Shown: in pieces, positions 1 to 10,310 of the stretch | Layout of the letters: each line of letters opens with the position of its first letter | Numbering within the stretch: position 1 is the stretch's first letter | NCBI GenBank assembly: GCA_021030915.1 | Contig: JAGEMR010000006.1 | Location: forward strand, 496,001 to 560,000 | Length of the DNA stretch: 64,000 bases | Reading direction: 5' to 3' | Origin: Astrothelium macrocarpum | Lineage: Eukaryota > Ascomycota > Dothideomycetes > Trypetheliales > Trypetheliaceae | The notes under the pieces: model-generated | What the model saw: only the letters and a program-made list of their open reading frames with translations | The model's database searches: none | What the model was told of the DNA's origin: nothing | Made by a program: the position numbers and the translations under genes

Positions 1-511
1 CTTGCTGCCGCCCTTTCAGTAGTTCATTACAGGTTTATAAGCTAAACTCTTGGCCTACCAATATCCAACAACATACTCCCTTTCAATCTTGAATGAGTCT
101 CACTGTGATTGAAGCCTGTCATTTTCTTTGTTACCGGTTCGAGCCCGGTCCTGTTCTCAGCGATTCCTTCCCAAGGCAATTAATCCAGTCCATTCCAACT
201 TCATTGCTTGCTTTGTCTACTACTTCTCATTTCCGTTCGCAGCCCACATCAAATTTATTGTGAAAATACCGGAATCTCTCAAATTTCTAGTCTACATAGC
301 TCTACTCATGTGTCCGTCTGTTTTTCTCTGATTCGCGAGAGCTACTAATCATTTATCATATACTTTAACTGAATTACCAACTCTTTCTCCTCGAAGTTTC
401 TCCTGACATCGGCACCAAAGTCGAGACCCTATACACTCCAACAAAAGAAGGGGTTCTCAAGTAACTCTGAAATCAATCAAGTTATTGAACACAAATCTCC
501 CAAGTGAAATT
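1..511. other. Upstream region without a recognised gene
   Basis: No coding sequence is convincing here. A 17-nt tRNA T-arm look-alike near 134-150 has no matching tRNA body upstream. The last 100 nt are A-rich and probably form the 5' leader of the ORF that starts at 512. Confidence 0.4.
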
Positions 512-1364
512 ATGGACTCAAAGGACGCAGACGTTAACCCCGATGGGTCCGGAAGCGCAAAAGATGTTCAAGTCTCTAAAGAGGAATCTAGTCAAGTTGA
601 TGAGGCGAGCGCGAATCCGAAGGAGGAGCCTACAAGTTCGCAGAATGTAGATAGTGACCTCAACGCTTCCAATGATGGCCCACCAAGACCCGTCGACACG
701 TCGACTACAGATGTTGTAACCGAAAGCATGAATCCACAAGATGCAGACACTGGAGTCAATCCCTTCGAGAGTAGTTCAAAAATGCGAATGTCTCCAGTCT
801 ATACCAAAGATGTAGAGGTGCCTATTCCGATTACACCACCAGGTCCAAAACAAGGCAAAGCACAAAAGGCCAAGAAAGCGAATCCCAAAAAAACCTCAAA
901 CACGAAGACCATGAAGGACACAGAGAGCTCGGGTGTGATAAATGACGATTTCAGTGCATTTCAAAGAGGCTCCAAGCTACGGCATTCTCCTGTTTACAAA
1001 GGATATCGAGGTACCCATGATGGTGACACCGCCGGCTGTGGAAAAGCGCAAGATACGAAGGGCCAAAGAGGTAGAAACCGGGACAATGTCTGATTTCAAA
1101 TCTCTCACAGAAGCCCTTAACGACAATACCAGTAAGACGAAAGTTGAAAATTCGGACCCAGTTGCAAACCTATCTGAGAAAGAACGACAGGATCGCAAAG
1201 CGACAAGCGGAACGGAACTGATTGAAACAAGAGATGGTAAAATAGGTCAAAGTCAGAAAGAGTCTCAGATGGTCAACGCTGTAGAGCATATGACTTCTGG
1301 ACACGGTATCCGAGTTGTTGTGGAAGTGAACATCTGCCCATGCAAGCTGCACGCAGTCGAGTAA
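512..1364 (+). pseudogene. Lys-rich repeat protein, reading frame broken
   Basis: I do not recognise this protein. From the ATG at 512 it is acidic and Ser-rich, then turns Lys-rich. It carries two copies of a short motif: SPVYTKDVEVPIPITPP near residues 92-108, and a second copy whose first half (SPVY) is in the same frame but whose second half (TKDIEVPMMVTPP) continues in another frame from about 996. Aligned as DNA, the second copy is 2 nt shorter, which explains the switch. The first frame stops at 1093 and the second at 1364. I see no intron that would restore the frame. It may be a decaying gene, a sequence error, or two overlapping ORFs. Confidence 0.4.
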
Positions 1365-2026
1365 ATGAGGAACGAGTATCGACGGAATATTGAGCTCTAG
1401 ATAAGATTGATTAATGAACGAATGAATTGATCGTTTAAAGCTGTGGTTTTTCCGTGGCCATAAAGTCGCCAGGGATAAGCGCCCAGACTCCGCAAACGCC
1501 AATGGTCGTCGTTGGTGGGGTACGATGACCTTCCTCCAGACCAACGATAAGCGCCAGACTCCCACCCGAATCCAGGCCATCTTATGAGGAGCCAATGGGA
1601 GTCTTGGATTTCATGTGAGAGTAAGTAGAATCCGGAGAAGACCAGGATGGTGGGCGCTGATCAAGGCGGCCCAGCTCGCAGAATGCGTGGCTCTCAAGTA
1701 TCCAGAGCGCGTCGCTTCATCTCGTGAGAGCGTCAGCCCTTTACGGACGTGAACCGAGTCCTGCTTTGTGTCTCCAAAACGAGTTCTCAAGATTTGTAAT
1801 AAATACTTCAACTTGTCGTTTTCGTCAATTTTTTCAGAGCTTGAAGTTCTGTCGGGTCCTGCTTAGCTCCATCTCGAAGACAGCTACGAGAGAAACAGTG
1901 ACAGAACTACTCAACCACATTGATTGCAACCGAGTGTGCTATTACCGCCCATTGTGATTCATTCCATTCCCGCATTCTCATTCTCATTCACGTGTTTGAA
2001 TATTCAGCTCGTTGTCACCCACCATC
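1365..2026. other. Intergenic region with a short imperfect duplication
   Basis: No gene recognised. Two related segments of about 20 nt near 1475 and 1546 share GATAAGCGCC(C)AGACTCC, each followed by GCCAATGG some tens of bases on. This looks like an old local duplication. The 3' part is the promoter and leader of the AIM24-family gene. Confidence 0.4.
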
Positions 2027-3359
2027 ATGTCTGCACAACAATCGTACTATCCCCGTAAGAAACACCTCACCCAAATCAGCTTCAAATTGCTCACGGCTCG
2101 TAGCGCCCCCAAGTGACGGCAATCCCCCGCAGGCACAATACTTCCCTCGTATGTATACCTGACTATAATCACGTCGTTGAAGAAGCTAAGTCAGTACAGC
2201 ACCTCCAGAAAAATCAGATCAACAATATTTCCCACCACCCCCACCATCACAGCCTCAGAATGCGCCTTCTTTTCCTCCCCCCCCTTCACAGACACCAGAT
2301 GCCCACCAATCCTTCCCGCCTCCACCAATCCAGCAACCTTATTCCTTTGACGGCTCCAACGGCAACGGCTTCAGCGGCCCTCCTCCCCAAAGCCCACCTC
2401 CTACTTCTCCTGGCTTCGGCTCCCAAGTCCAACAGATCCGTCAAAACACACAGAGCTTCATCTCGCAAGCGACAAAAGGCCGTAACGCAGATATCGACGA
2501 GGCAGGTGCGCCCACAGCAGCACACTTTGTCGGCGCAGGCGCCACCCGCGACGACGTCGGCACCTTCAATGGCGGCAGCTATCGCATCAGCCATCGCGAT
2601 ACCAACACGGTGTTGACAGTCCAGCTGGCCGCGGGGTGTCCACTCACTGCGAAGCCAGGCGTCATGATTGCAATGTCGCCCACCATTACCCTGAAGGGAG
2701 CGGTGAAGTTCTCGATGAAGAAGCTGATTGTTGGAGGGGAGATGGCGCATTCGCACTATACCGGCCCCGGAGAGCTGCTGATGGCGCCTGCGGCTTTGGG
2801 AGATATCGCAAATATAAGGCTGAATGGTGATGGGCAGTGGAATGTGGGGAAGGAGGCGTTCTTGGCATGCACGCAGGGGGTGGTGAAGGAATACAAGAAT
2901 CAGAGTTTTAGCAAGGCGATGTTTAGCGGGGAGGGATTGTTCATCTATCGTATTAGTGGGCAAGGGATTTTGTGGATTACGAGTTTGGGTGCAATCATTA
3001 GGAAAGATGTAGGTACTATTTCTGTTGTTGCGGTCCAGATTTACTTGCATGGCGAGACACTAACCCAGTTCTGATACAGTTGCAAGATGGCGAGAAATAT
3101 CTGGTCGATAACGGGCATCTTGTGGCCTGGAACTCTAAATATGTTCTTGAGCGAGTGGCTAGTGGAGGTATTGTTTCGGGAATTTCGTCAGGAGAAGGAT
3201 TGGTCTGCAAATTTACAGGCAAGTTTTTCTGTCTCACACTGATCGCAAGTCAGCAAGCTAATTGAAAGTCATTTAGGCCCTGGAACAGTATTCATACAGA
3301 CAAGAAAACCGGAGGCATTCTCGAAATGGCTTGCAGCTCATGCTGGGAGTGGACCGTAA
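2027..3359 (+). CDS. AIM24 / DUF124 family protein
   Basis: Predicted 370-residue protein of the AIM24 family, whose yeast member is a mitochondrial inner-membrane protein needed for MICOS integrity; the role of cytosolic-type fungal members is unclear. Exons: 2027-2054, 2104-2148, 2191-3008, 3080-3218 and 3277-3359, total 1113 nt. The first 130 residues are Pro/Gln-rich with no mitochondrial presequence. The AIM24 beta domain runs from about residue 140 (FVGAGATRDDVGTFNGGSYR) to the end, with family patterns LTVQLAAGCPLTAKPG and GEGLFIYRISGQG. The last intron (3219-3276) starts with GC (context acag|GCAAGT). The second intron is only 42 nt and its acceptor is less certain. The domain call is strong; the location is not. 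Confidence 0.83.
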
Positions 3360-3926
3360 TGTTTCTATGAACAGTTTTCTTTTCTATTTCCTAAATATGC
3401 TTTGTCGAGGTGTGAAGCAAGAGTAAGAGACACTACAAGCGATCTAATCTTGGCATGATCTGAAGTTTCTTGGCTTGCAATCAATTGTGCTATCGGCTAT
3501 GGCAGAGTTACTGTACTGGCTATGGATGGATTGAGTATGAGAATGATTCTGGTATATTCTGTGACACCCTCATCTATTATGCTCGCTTGCAGCTTCCATA
3601 TTTTTCCAATATATATCACTGTTATGATTCCTGACAAAAATTACGTACCCCAAGAGTAAGAATGGTAGGAAGCGATTGATAAAGTGGATATAACTGATTT
3701 AGGTACGCGTTGGTTAAGGTTCATCCTACGGCGGACGGACCGAACCAGAAGCACATCCACCAAGCTGCCACACCCATTCTGTCCAGAACGCGACAACCTT
3801 TCCCAGCCTCCACGCTTCGCCCTCCGCCCTCGGTAGCCCTTGTGCCAACAGTTCTTGAATCGATCAACTTTTTTTTTTTCGTGTCCGACAGTCGAGCATC
3901 TCCCTCTTCCCTAAAATTTGGCTCCG
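3360..3926. other. Intergenic region
   Basis: AT-rich 3' flank of the AIM24-family gene followed by the promoter of the Iec3-like gene. It has a T-run near 3870-3880. No gene seen. Confidence 0.4.
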
Positions 3927-5195
3927 ATGGAAGGTGAATCGCAGGCTCCAAAAGCTGAGCAGATGCAATCCAGCACACAATCAGGCAAAAGCCACTATCG
4001 CTCCTGGAGGTGCGCTATCACTTATATGCTTTGAATAGCCCGCATCTAACGTGAAATAGGAAAAAGTACCGCAAAATGAAGCTCAAATTCGATGAAAAGA
4101 TGAAGGAGAGCAGTAATCTGTGCAAAGAGGAGATTAAAGCCAAAGAAATCGCTCGCAGACTGCAAGAGCAAAACGAGTATGCTGAAACCTCTTCACATTA
4201 GACGTCGAATATCGAAGCTGATCTATCTATCCAGTCGAATACTCGACATGCTTCTCGATATTAACAGCTCACTTCACATACCAGCCGATATGCGCTTTAG
4301 CCTCCAAAATCCTTCAGAAACGCCTTCGATAACTGCTATACCCGAACTTGAATCAGATGACCCTGTATATCTCAAGCTGATGCTTGCCCAAGCTCAACAA
4401 CAGGCACGAGAAGGCAACCTAAATCCCCTTGACTTCAACGACTTTGAAAAAGCTCTTACACAGAAAATAACCACCATCGGCACCAAATCTCTTGATACCC
4501 TCACTGGCATACCCCACACGCATCTGAGCAATCCCGCCACCGCCACCTCATTCGGCGACACCGTCAACGACGTCCTCGGCATCAGCGAAACCAACAAAGA
4601 CGGCTATGGTTACCTCACACCTGACCATGCCGACGCCTTTCTCCTCGACCTCGACCGCGCCTTCAACAACGACGCGAACCAAACATTCCCACCTCTTCTC
4701 CACCCACCCACTCCTGAGCCCACCGAAAAAGACCTCGCCCTCAACAACCCCGTCTCCGTACAAAACTACCTCCGCCGCTACCACCCCCAGATCTTCCTCC
4801 AAGACGCCGAGCACGCGCTCGCCGAGAGCCACAAGGGCGGCCGCGACTCAGCCAACGGTGGCGCTGGTGGCGGTGGCGGCGGTGCTGGCGGAGGAGGCGG
4901 CGGCAAGCGTACGGGCGGCAAGCGCGCGAGCAAAGCCGGAGCGGGCAGCGCGGCGGCGGCCGCCGCGGCAGGGATTGAGACGAAGATGGAGCTGGATCCG
5001 CTGGACGAGGAGTTGGGCATCATGCCGGAGACAACGGGGAGTGGGCGGAAGAGGGCGCGCGCGGAGGAAGATGGGAGTTATCGGCCGAAGGGAGGAAGTA
5101 GTCGGCCGAGTAAGAAGAGGAAAGTAGAGGGTGATGGAGAGGGGACGGGGAGAGGGAAGAAGAAGGCGAGGGGGAGTAATGGAGGGGATGCGTGA
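3927..5195 (+). CDS. INO80 complex subunit Iec3-like protein
   Basis: Predicted 386-residue nuclear protein resembling Iec3, a fungus-specific subunit of the INO80 chromatin remodeller. Exons 3927-4009, 4060-4176 and 4235-5195 join to 1161 nt. The family signature is the N-terminal basic coiled coil at residues 26-80: RSWRKKYRKMKLKFDEKMKE, then a run ending QEQNDRILDMLLDIN. The start gives MEGESQAPKAEQ. The C-terminal third is low complexity, with a Gly-rich run around residues 273-295, an Ala run, and Lys/Arg clusters (KKRK) that fit nuclear import. The family call rests on the coiled-coil pattern from memory of the Pfam family; the tail carries no information. Confidence 0.72.
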
Positions 5196-5452
5196 GGGGA
5201 TGTTGATACTTTGGGTTGTGGAGAGTGATGGATGGTACTGGCGTAATTTAATGTCAAGCTCTGCTGTGCGTGGAAAGCAAGTGTGCCATGTATTATAGAA
5301 ATGATTTATAGCGAGAAATCTTCCGTGGCTGTCTTGATAACATTGACTCGCGGTTTTACCGGATTCTTGATTTTAAAAAAGCGTTCGTGTGCCATGTCGC
5401 CAGTACCGTTACTTTTCACGCTCTCTCGAATGTATTGACACTCCCGTATTAT

Positions 5453-5752
5453 TTACTGCCTCACCATCCGCACTCGAATCGGACCCCTCACATCATCTCT
5501 TGTAACGTCCCTTCCAATCACCTCCCCCTTCTGCAGAATCTCAATCTTGCCCTCGTCTCGCAGCTTAAAAGCCAACTCCCGCATCGTGGGCATCACATCC
5601 CTCCATTCTGCCGCACCGAGATCCTGGAGATCTGACGAAGAGAGGGAGCGCGGGATTTCTGATGGGCATGCGGTTTTGGGATGGGCACGTTGAGCGAGGA
5701 GGGAGAGAAGACGCTCCTTGAGGAGAGTAGAATCTGCTGTGGACTCGTTCAT
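5453..5752 (-). CDS. DUF3253 domain protein
   Basis: Single-exon 99-residue protein that is almost entirely a DUF3253 domain, a small winged-helix-like family found in bacteria and fungi with no proven function. Visible family features are the N-terminal helix (LLSLLAQRAHPKTACPSEI), the central WRDVMPTMRELAFKLRDEGK block, the 'wing' IEILQKGEVI, and the closing RGPIRVRM. The start at 5752 is the first ATG and leaves about eleven residues before the domain. It is convergent with the Iec3-like gene (258 nt apart). Confidence 0.75.
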   Translation of the reverse strand: MNESTADSTLLKERLLSLLAQRAHPKTACPSEIPRSLSSSDLQDLGAAEWRDVMPTMRELAFKLRDEGKIEILQKGEVIGRDVTRDDVRGPIRVRMVRQ

Positions 5753-6529
5753 GAGGGTGTTGGAAAGAGCAGGATTCTAGATGCTGATTTGCCTAAAATG
5801 CTGGACACAGGAGTGGTGAGTACCAAATTTTTTTTTTTTTTTAGCTTAGTTGGAGAATCATTAAGATCTGAAAAAATATGCAGCTCGGTCGCCATTCTTT
5901 GATCATTAATTTCCCAACCAAGACCCATGCAAAATCGATACGGTCATTTCTGTTCTTTAATTCTCATCTTGATGCGTTCAATCAGTATCGCTCCCCCTCC
6001 GCTTCCCACCTACCAACGCCTTCGCTGATAGATTCACCACCACCTCATCCCGAAAATACTGATCGAACCGTCGCTTTGTCCATTGCGCCTTCGGCTCCTT
6101 TTCTAGACATGCCAACACCGCCCTGAGATACACTCCCGCACCTGCGTTGCGGGAGCGCTCTGCCACGTCTGTCTTACTAAAGCATACCTTCTATACGTTG
6201 ATGTACGTCAAAAGCTGACGCCGCGCTTTTTGATTTGAGTGGTATAGCCAAAAACTTAATAGCTTAATTTCCAGAGCCGTCCGCATTGTGAATCTTATAT
6301 CTACCAGTCCTCAAAGGTCTCCTTCAGACTCATTCTCAATTAGTAGTCTTGAAGTGAGAACCTCAAATGGCATCGAGAATTCGCTTTCGAAGAATCTCAT
6401 AGTGCTCACATCAAGTTCGTAACGCACAAGTTCCACAACCAGGGCTACTGGACATTACAGGAGACTTTCTCGTATCTCGACCAGGAGCCAGAATCGCCTA
6501 ATCCGTCGGTCACCAGAGACAGTGCAAAG
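5753..6529. other. Intergenic region
   Basis: A T-run lies near 5828-5842. A 62-codon minus-strand reading frame at 5978-6166 lacks an ATG start and matches nothing I know. The rest is the promoter of the F-box gene. Confidence 0.4.
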
Positions 6530-7693
6530 ATGGTCTTCTGTCCCTCAAGTCTCAAGAGGTGGTCCAAGAAGTGTCACAGATTCGGTAACTGGCTCAACAA
6601 GACAAGAACTGAGCAAAAGGCCACAAAAATTGAGCAAAAAGCCATAAAGACTCGAGTCTCTCAATCAGGTCCCTTTACTTTGCTGCCTCCGGAATTATGG
6701 ACAATAATCGTTGATTATATGGATTCTTGTGATAAAGCAGCATTAGCTTTCACCTCCAACTATTTTTTGGAAAGACTTGGCTCACAGCCTTTTGAGGAAC
6801 TTGATATGCCCACTCAAGATTCGGAATTACAGCGATACAAGTTCTTGATAAGATTGGATCAAGATTTCCCTCAACACAAGCTATGTTTTGGTTGCGCAAC
6901 TTTTCATCATTCTTTCACTTCCTGCCCCTATGAACGAGAAGACACTGTGCCAATTTTTCCATATCGATATTTACATTTTAATGACGCTCAACTTGCGGCG
7001 AAAGCATATCGACATGGCGAGGGATTCGGCACTCTGGACAGACTTTTATCCCTACACAATTCTCGAACATCACCCGGCACAGACTGGACGTACACCGTAA
7101 AATCTGCCTTTGTCGAGGATCACCTGCTTCTGCGTATCGATAGCATTATGCCCATCGTACCCAATAGTCAACAACGTTGTTTCGTTTTCAAACATACGTT
7201 CTCAGTATGCCGTCACTATGGAAATGAAGTCGAAGATTTATGTTGGTGCTCAATGAAACATGTTCGATACGGCATCGCTCCATCTAACGATTGTCCAAAA
7301 TACTCCCGCTTGCGACGCTGCCACTCCTGTCCGACAGAGTATCAATTACGAATTGAGCACAATGCATCAAATTCTGACAACGAATATTTGATGAGAGTCA
7401 CTCGTTGGATAGATCTTGGGAATTGTAAAAGCCCTTACACAAGAGAGTGGCAGCGAGCATCGTCCTGCTACTACGAAGACCCTCAGAATATCGTTTTCGA
7501 CATTTCAGAGAGACCAACTATCCAGAGCCGCTATGAGGCAAGTCACGGTCACCAGATAGAGCAGGAAGTCATTCTTCCGTTTCGGATCACAACTCCTAAA
7601 GACTCTCTCATATTTCGACGAGACTCGAAGCAGCAACTGCAAGACGCACCAACCGCAAATGCCGAGCCTCACTCCAAACTGTTAGGTAAGTAG
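6530..7693 (+). CDS. F-box domain protein
   Basis: A 387-residue protein with an N-terminal F-box (residues about 49-80; LLPPELWTIIVDYMDSCDKA), the segment that binds Skp1 in SCF ubiquitin ligases. As in many fungal F-box proteins of unknown substrate, it is followed by Cys-rich patches: KLCFGCATFHHSFTSCPY and a later CHSCPTEYQLR block, possibly metal-binding. The region before the F-box is very basic. A consensus donor (GTAAGT) sits five bases before the stop at 7691-7693, so the gene may continue through an intron into a low-complexity exon around 7915-8143; I cannot decide this from sequence alone. Confidence 0.7.
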   Translation: MVFCPSSLKRWSKKCHRFGNWLNKTRTEQKATKIEQKAIKTRVSQSGPFTLLPPELWTIIVDYMDSCDKAALAFTSNYFLERLGSQPFEELDMPTQDSELQRYKFLIRLDQDFPQHKLCFGCATFHHSFTSCPYEREDTVPIFPYRYLHFNDAQLAAKAYRHGEGFGTLDRLLSLHNSRTSPGTDWTYTVKSAFVEDHLLLRIDSIMPIVPNSQQRCFVFKHTFSVCRHYGNEVEDLCWCSMKHVRYGIAPSNDCPKYSRLRRCHSCPTEYQLRIEHNASNSDNEYLMRVTRWIDLGNCKSPYTREWQRASSCYYEDPQNIVFDISERPTIQSRYEASHGHQIEQEVILPFRITTPKDSLIFRRDSKQQLQDAPTANAEPHSKLLGK

Positions 7694-9088
7694 ATAGGAT
7701 CTGTGAAGGGAAGCCATGATTCCACTGCATACGTGTATGAGACAATGCATCGAGGAGATGGCATCGAGGATAGAGAGCATTGAAGAAGTCGATTTAGACT
7801 TCCCCCGATTTGAACATAGTTCTGCATTGCGGTCGACTTTTCAGGATGTACGGGTACGTCCGGTCGACTGCCACGTTTCTACTGGGGCCGCTTTTTCATT
7901 CACCAAAACTTGGTTCTGGATAAAGCCAAGAGGCCACGCCACGGTAAGGCAGAGTTACCTAAAGGACCACTTTATAATCGGCCGGCACCCAACTTATCTA
8001 CATCTAGTCCTAAACATAGTTCCAAATACAACCCAATAATAAGCTCCAGCTCTAGCCATTCGACATCGACAATAGTGTACAGCTCGGTTACTGGCAGTTC
8101 CAATACAACTCGCATTTCTAGGACGCCGGAATCTGGTCAGTGATAGTGATATCCACCTCTAGGTGATTCTTTATAGATTCAATATATCTGGCTGCTACAC
8201 TGTTAGGAAAGGAACGGGCCGAGTCACGTGCTACCCGGTATTTCTATGCTCGGCAGACTATGCATTGTCTTCCTGGTATTCTTTCCCCTCTAAGTTCAAT
8301 TCAATTCCGCAAGTGCGGAGCAAAGGAAATAGGTAATCGCTTAGAGAGCGGGAACTCATACCGCTGCTTCACGTAGGCATCGCCTTCCCAGCTGGGAGTG
8401 TGTTGCGCAATATTTCACCAAGCGCACACCAGGAGAGAACAAAACACATAAGTACCGGGCGACACAAATTGGAGAGGCCCTCAGCAATGTAGAATGAAGA
8501 TTAGAGTAAGTTGTCTGTTCGAGAAGATCAAAGCCGGTAGCTTCGTCTCTCGATATTGGCTGGGGGCCTCTTCGGCTCATGTTTCTTTTGCCACCTTCTG
8601 TCCAGAGTGAGTTCGCACCTTGATGTGGTTCTGGAGCTTGTAGTAGCCAATCAATGGTGAAATCAAGACGAACTCTTGGCAAATGTTAGGAGAGGCATTG
8701 CTCTGTGAGGAAGTCTTTCATAACTTGGACCTAAACCAATGGTAGATTAGTTTCCACTTTTTGAGATGTCCCTCTTAAGCTCCTTCTCCCTCACTCTTAC
8801 CCTTATGTTTAAAGATGTCTTAGCGGACCGATGCCTCGTCAAATACCTTCGACGCCTTTCTCCTCACCACTTCCCGCCAACGCCGCTCGCCTCATCTCCC
8901 TCGTCCAAACGCCCCCCACCAGTGAGTGTCAGAAGAAATGCCATACATCATGCGGCGTTTCAAATTCATAGAGGCAGCTCGGGAGATCCTTAGCCAGGTC
9001 GTTATTAACCATAAAAATACACAAGAAATTCATTTCAAGTTTTGATCATAAGAAAATTCTGTGATCTGGCTCCACACCGCTGGTGATC
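7694..9088. other. Region with no confident gene
   Basis: Open stretches at 7716-8143 (+) may be a 3' exon of the F-box gene or non-coding. Reading frames at 8356-8682 (-) and 8766-8993 (+) have no recognisable domain. The latter could be a 5' exon of the following DUF6590-like ORF. Confidence 0.35.
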
Positions 9089-9544
9089 ATGATCCAAATA
9101 GGTGATAGGCAACGCGTGGAAACCCAATACGGTCCCCTCATCGTCAAGAGACGTCCCTTTGTCGTGATCGGAGTCCATCAAAAACACATCTCTGCAATTC
9201 CAATCTACGCGTACCACGGTCGTGGGATCGCAGGCTTGCCTGCAGCCGAGCAGGATGAGCACATCAGAATCTTCAATCGAGTTATCCAGGAGAGTATTCA
9301 TTCATACGGTCCAGAATATAGTGCCAGGCTCGCACTCGTCTCGTTTGAACTCGGAGTGATGCATCCATCCTCCATTCTCATGGTAATGGATCCGAGCAGT
9401 TTCGTCGAGGCTTGTACTCGCGACGCGAGCCGCATCCAGACCTGGACAGCGCTACCGGTGGGGCAGCAGCTGGAGTTGGGCTGGAGGAGAGCGAGCAAGA
9501 TGGTTGACCGTGTTGGGTTTCCACGCGTACAGCTTTGGTACTGA
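9089..9544 (+). CDS. DUF6590-like hypothetical protein (5' end uncertain)
   Basis: About 151 residues, weakly similar to DUF6590, a fungal domain of unknown function. Supporting pattern: a basic strand followed by FVVIGVHQKHISAIPIYAYHGRGI, which resembles the domain's '(R)RFVVI...C..LPI.TYGG.G' core, and then an acidic block. The usual N-terminal part of the domain is short or missing here, so upstream exons may exist. The ATG at 9089 is the first in frame. There are no signal or membrane segments. The family assignment is tentative. Confidence 0.42.
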   Translation: MIQIGDRQRVETQYGPLIVKRRPFVVIGVHQKHISAIPIYAYHGRGIAGLPAAEQDEHIRIFNRVIQESIHSYGPEYSARLALVSFELGVMHPSSILMVMDPSSFVEACTRDASRIQTWTALPVGQQLELGWRRASKMVDRVGFPRVQLWY

Positions 9545-10158
9545 AGAAGAAATTATCAGGCGATATGCTACATAACCGTGGTATTCCTTCTTCGAGGGCA
9601 TTCGTTAGATAAACTCAAAAATTCTAAGGCTTGGACTTACGTCGTACGATTGTCCAATGCGCGCTTACTGTAGGACTGCCTTACTTATCTCCATTCCCGG
9701 GGTATAGATTTTCTCAACCTAAGCTTTTTATCATCTTGTCCCTCTTCTTACATCTTCTAGGCGTATGGAGAATGTATCCGGCGCTGTTGGCCCTCAATTT
9801 GGCCCTCTCGTAACAATGTGTCATCGGAGAGACATCCATCAGGTAGGAAGCCGCAGTATCATCAAAGATGAGCGAACCAAGGCTGCTTGGGCCCTGGACG
9901 GGAAGATGACGACCACTACCTTTACCATTTGTAGAAGTAAATGCTCGAAACTTACAAAGATTGTACTCGATGTCTGCTAGGTAAAGAAGACTTCTGGAAG
10001 TGATTGTCCTCTCAATCCTCGAGTTGCACTGATTAGCATCACACTGCCCTCGAGACACATACTCTCCATACACTAAATACACTGTACCAAATCCGACATA
10101 AACAGAGTACGATGAGCCATTTTCGGCGAGTTAAAAAGTAGAGGATATGTTCTAAAGG
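9545..10158. other. Intergenic region left of the transposon
   Basis: Short reading frames only (9631-9813 +, 9714-10082 -); none has a domain or good codon structure. It ends at the left inverted repeat of the transposon. Confidence 0.4.
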
Positions 10159-10238
10159 TCAGGCATCCTAGCAAAATAGGTGGGACCACACAGCCCGCGT
10201 TCCCCCATCAACCCCACCAAATTTGCTAGTAAACAGTG
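10159..10238. repeat. Left terminal inverted repeat of the transposon
   Basis: Begins TCAGGCATCCTAGCAAAATA and ends AAACAGTG. Its reverse complement matches 11590-11669 at 78 of 80 positions by eye. Confidence 0.92.
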
Positions 10239-10310
10239 GATATTCTGGGCCATTTCATCACAACATATTGAAATTGAAGCAATTTATTAGCTAGCTAGCT
10301 TTTCACCTCA

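Noticed and set aside
130..155. Possible tRNA T-arm (ACCGG-TTCGAGC-CCGGT)
   Set aside because: The 5-bp stem and 7-nt loop fit a T-arm, but no A box, D-arm, anticodon arm or acceptor stem can be built upstream.
4606..5127. Long frames overlapping the Iec3-like gene
   Set aside because: They arise from the GC-rich low-complexity tail and have no domain of their own.
5978..6166. 62-codon minus-strand frame next to the DUF3253 gene
   Set aside because: It lacks an ATG start and shows no recognisable domain. An upstream exon was not found.
8356..8993. Two frames (108 codons -, 75 codons +) between F-box and DUF6590-like genes
   Set aside because: No domain, no good splice context, and composition like the surrounding non-coding DNA.
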